Positions 62,640 to 64,000 of a DNA stretch of 64,000 bases are shown piece after piece. Source of the stretch: Microglena sp. YARC. Lineage: Eukaryota > Chlorophyta > Chlorophyceae > Chlamydomonadales > Chlamydomonadaceae. How positions within the stretch are numbered: the first letter of the stretch is position 1; every line of letters starts with the position of its first letter. A model generated the notes under the pieces. The model worked only from the letters and a program-made list of their open reading frames with translations, was not told the origin of the DNA and did not search any database. The position numbers and the translations under genes were made by a program. The DNA lies in the NCBI GenBank assembly GCA_022414725.1, contig CM039464.1, forward strand, positions 26,391,566 through 26,455,565, read 5' to 3'.

Positions 62640-63280
62640 GTGACTTGGTTGGAGGTTGGGCAAGTCCCTTTGGCTACCCCTGGACAGTAACATGCATTCA
62701 TTTAGATCATCAAACAATAGTAAGGCAGTAATAGGTAACAAAGATAGATAGGATGCAAGTGCAAATGCATAGGCCTATGCAGAGGTGCTCAGAGGTGCTC
62801 AAGTGAGACTAGACTAGCAATGGTCCTACCCACTGCAGGGTACCTGCTCACTAGGTAGGACCATCTAGTCCAACATTGCCCTAACATACATACATTTAGA
62901 TGACCAAGCAATAGGATGACATGAAAAGGTAACAAAAAAGACAGTATGTATGTATGTTTTTGTTATATGCATAACATACATGCACACACTCATGGTGCTG
63001 CACCTCCCACCGTCCCAAAGAGCGCATACTTCCTTGCAGATTTTGAATTTGAACTGTTACATGGTTCTTCGGCCTACTCTGGGCTGATCACACTGATCGG
63101 CTGATCACACTGATCGGCTGATCGCACTGAAGCCATCTAGCCAATTCCAAGTCCCCCCGTGCGACTTGGGAGCACACTAAGCGGATTACTTTCGTGTAGA
63201 AGTGACCAACTGACCATGCCCTTCATTATAGATCCCTCGGGTCCATGGTTAGTGTTTAGAGACCCATCTTGCACTTGGCT
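62640..63280. other. Repeat-rich intergenic stretch
   Basis: A GGGTAGCCAAAGGGACTTG repeat piece (62645-62700) and duplicated ACATACAT..TTAGAT-A-CAA-CAATAG segments (62690 and 62885). GGCTGATCACACTGATC is repeated at 63085-63125. No gene seen. Confidence 0.5.
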
Positions 63281-63282
63281 TG

Positions 63283-63776
63283 TAGCAGGATAGCCTGCCC
63301 TGTACTAGCCTAACTTGACATCTCGAGACTGTCTTTTCGATGTCCCCATAGCCTAGTTCGGCTTCACTGATTACGGTGCCTGGTCGCAGGAAAATCAAGG
63401 GGGGGTCGAATCTCACTGCTGGCAAGGGTCCGAAGTGTTTTCGAGCCGAAAGGATAAGATTCCCATAACAATCACGCACGATGCATCAACGTAAATTTGG
63501 TGTGTACGACGTCCAGTTGTAGGCGGATTACCTACTGAGTCCTGTCAAGGAAGTACGATCAAGAACGGTCGAAGAGTACTTGGTTCGATCGAGGAGCGAC
63601 GGTTCACGAGGCGGAGGTTGCTGTCCCGACTGGGCCCGGCCGGCAGGGGTTGCGTCCTGACGTAGACCGGATCGTGTTCCTGAGCCTGGAATCGAGGACC
63701 CCTCCCTCAAAGGAGGAGGGGAAGTGTAGCAGGATAGCCTCGCTTTACTAGCCCCCTAACTTGACATCTCGAGACA
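63283..63776 (+). mobile_element. Ty3/gypsy-like 3' remnant between short direct repeats
   Basis: TGTAGCAGGATAGCC...ACTTGACATCTCGAGAC (about 50 bp) occurs at 63283-63330 and 63726-63776. Before the second copy the frame ends PGIEDPSLKGGGEV then TAG, the typical terminus of gypsy polyproteins, and a purine stretch AAAGGAGGAGGGGAAG adjoins TGTAGC as a polypurine tract would. Only about 50 bp of LTR is seen, so this is a deletion derivative or TRIM-like element. Confidence 0.55.
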
Positions 63777-63848
63777 AAAAAATGGAAGCATTATTATCAA
63801 ATATACTTGATCCAATTTCTGAGAGACCCATTCTCCATGGTCATTAGC

Positions 63849-63955
63849 TGGTCTTTTCAGCTACATGCAACAGCTTCCAGGTAGCTCCCATGACTGGCCG
63901 TGCAGCCAGATCTAACTTTACCTGATGCTCCTTAAAGCTGGCACTTCCAACCATA
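63849..63955. mobile_element. Truncated MITE (AGCTTCTAGGCAGCT family)
   Basis: TCTTTTCAGCTACATGCAAC then AGCTTCCAGGTAGCTCCCAT; the other end is missing. Confidence 0.55.
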
Positions 63956-64000
63956 ACACTAGGACATACATCAATTTTTTCTTTCATGTACTACTTGTAG

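Overview
This is nuclear DNA of a photosynthetic eukaryote, most probably a chlorophyte green alga. The evidence is a tryptophan-rich ESV1/LESV-type starch protein, a plastid-targeted Clp N-domain (ClpT-like) protein, a kinesin-7 motor and a green-lineage type RING-CH protein, all split by GT-AG introns. The window is extremely rich in microsatellites, minisatellites, homopolymer G/C tracts and transposon debris. A Dunaliella-like, intron-heavy chlamydomonadalean is possible, but I cannot name the species from sequence alone. There is no prokaryotic signal: no operons, Shine-Dalgarno sites or CRISPR arrays.

Layout. 1-5277 (-): 5' half of a kinesin-7 gene (start codon 5277, four exons visible, running off the left edge). 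5.3-9 kb: repeats, a MITE, a 14-bp satellite and a dead LINE. 9149-11591 (-): two-exon ClpT-like gene. 12.8-13.6 kb: LINE 3' end. 13888-18813: a young Ty1/copia element with 324-bp LTRs differing at one base and a CTATC target duplication, but a frameshifted pol. 19730-23672 (-): four-exon RING-CH gene. 24-28 kb: LINE, SINE and MITE pieces and a hairpin-forming 50-bp array. 28390 to about 49-52 kb (-): an ESV1/LESV-like gene of at least ten exons. Its introns hold hAT fragments, an antisense zinc-finger ORF with a PIP box, a 1.06-kb TIR element and many satellites. 52-57 kb: SINEs, hAT-type MITEs and a LINE fragment. 57888-59577 (-): two-exon At2g23090/ZNF706-like zinc-binding protein, with its 3' end tandemly amplified downstream. 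60186-62087 (+): intronless F-box/ankyrin-repeat gene, divergently oriented. 63.3-63.8 kb: tail of a Ty3/gypsy-like element.

The outstanding signal is a single structural habit shared by all multi-exon genes except the ClpT-like one. Exon edges together with their splice sites are copied in tandem into the adjoining intron: 3' edges with donors downstream of the exon, 5' edges with acceptors upstream. Copy numbers run from one to about six, usually interleaved with simple repeats. Most exons also sit in an AG|GT ... AG|GT context. Together these suggest that introns here grow, and perhaps arise, by short tandem duplications spanning splice junctions. At least one satellite (22 bp, 44.65-45.02 kb) appears to be born from such an exon edge.
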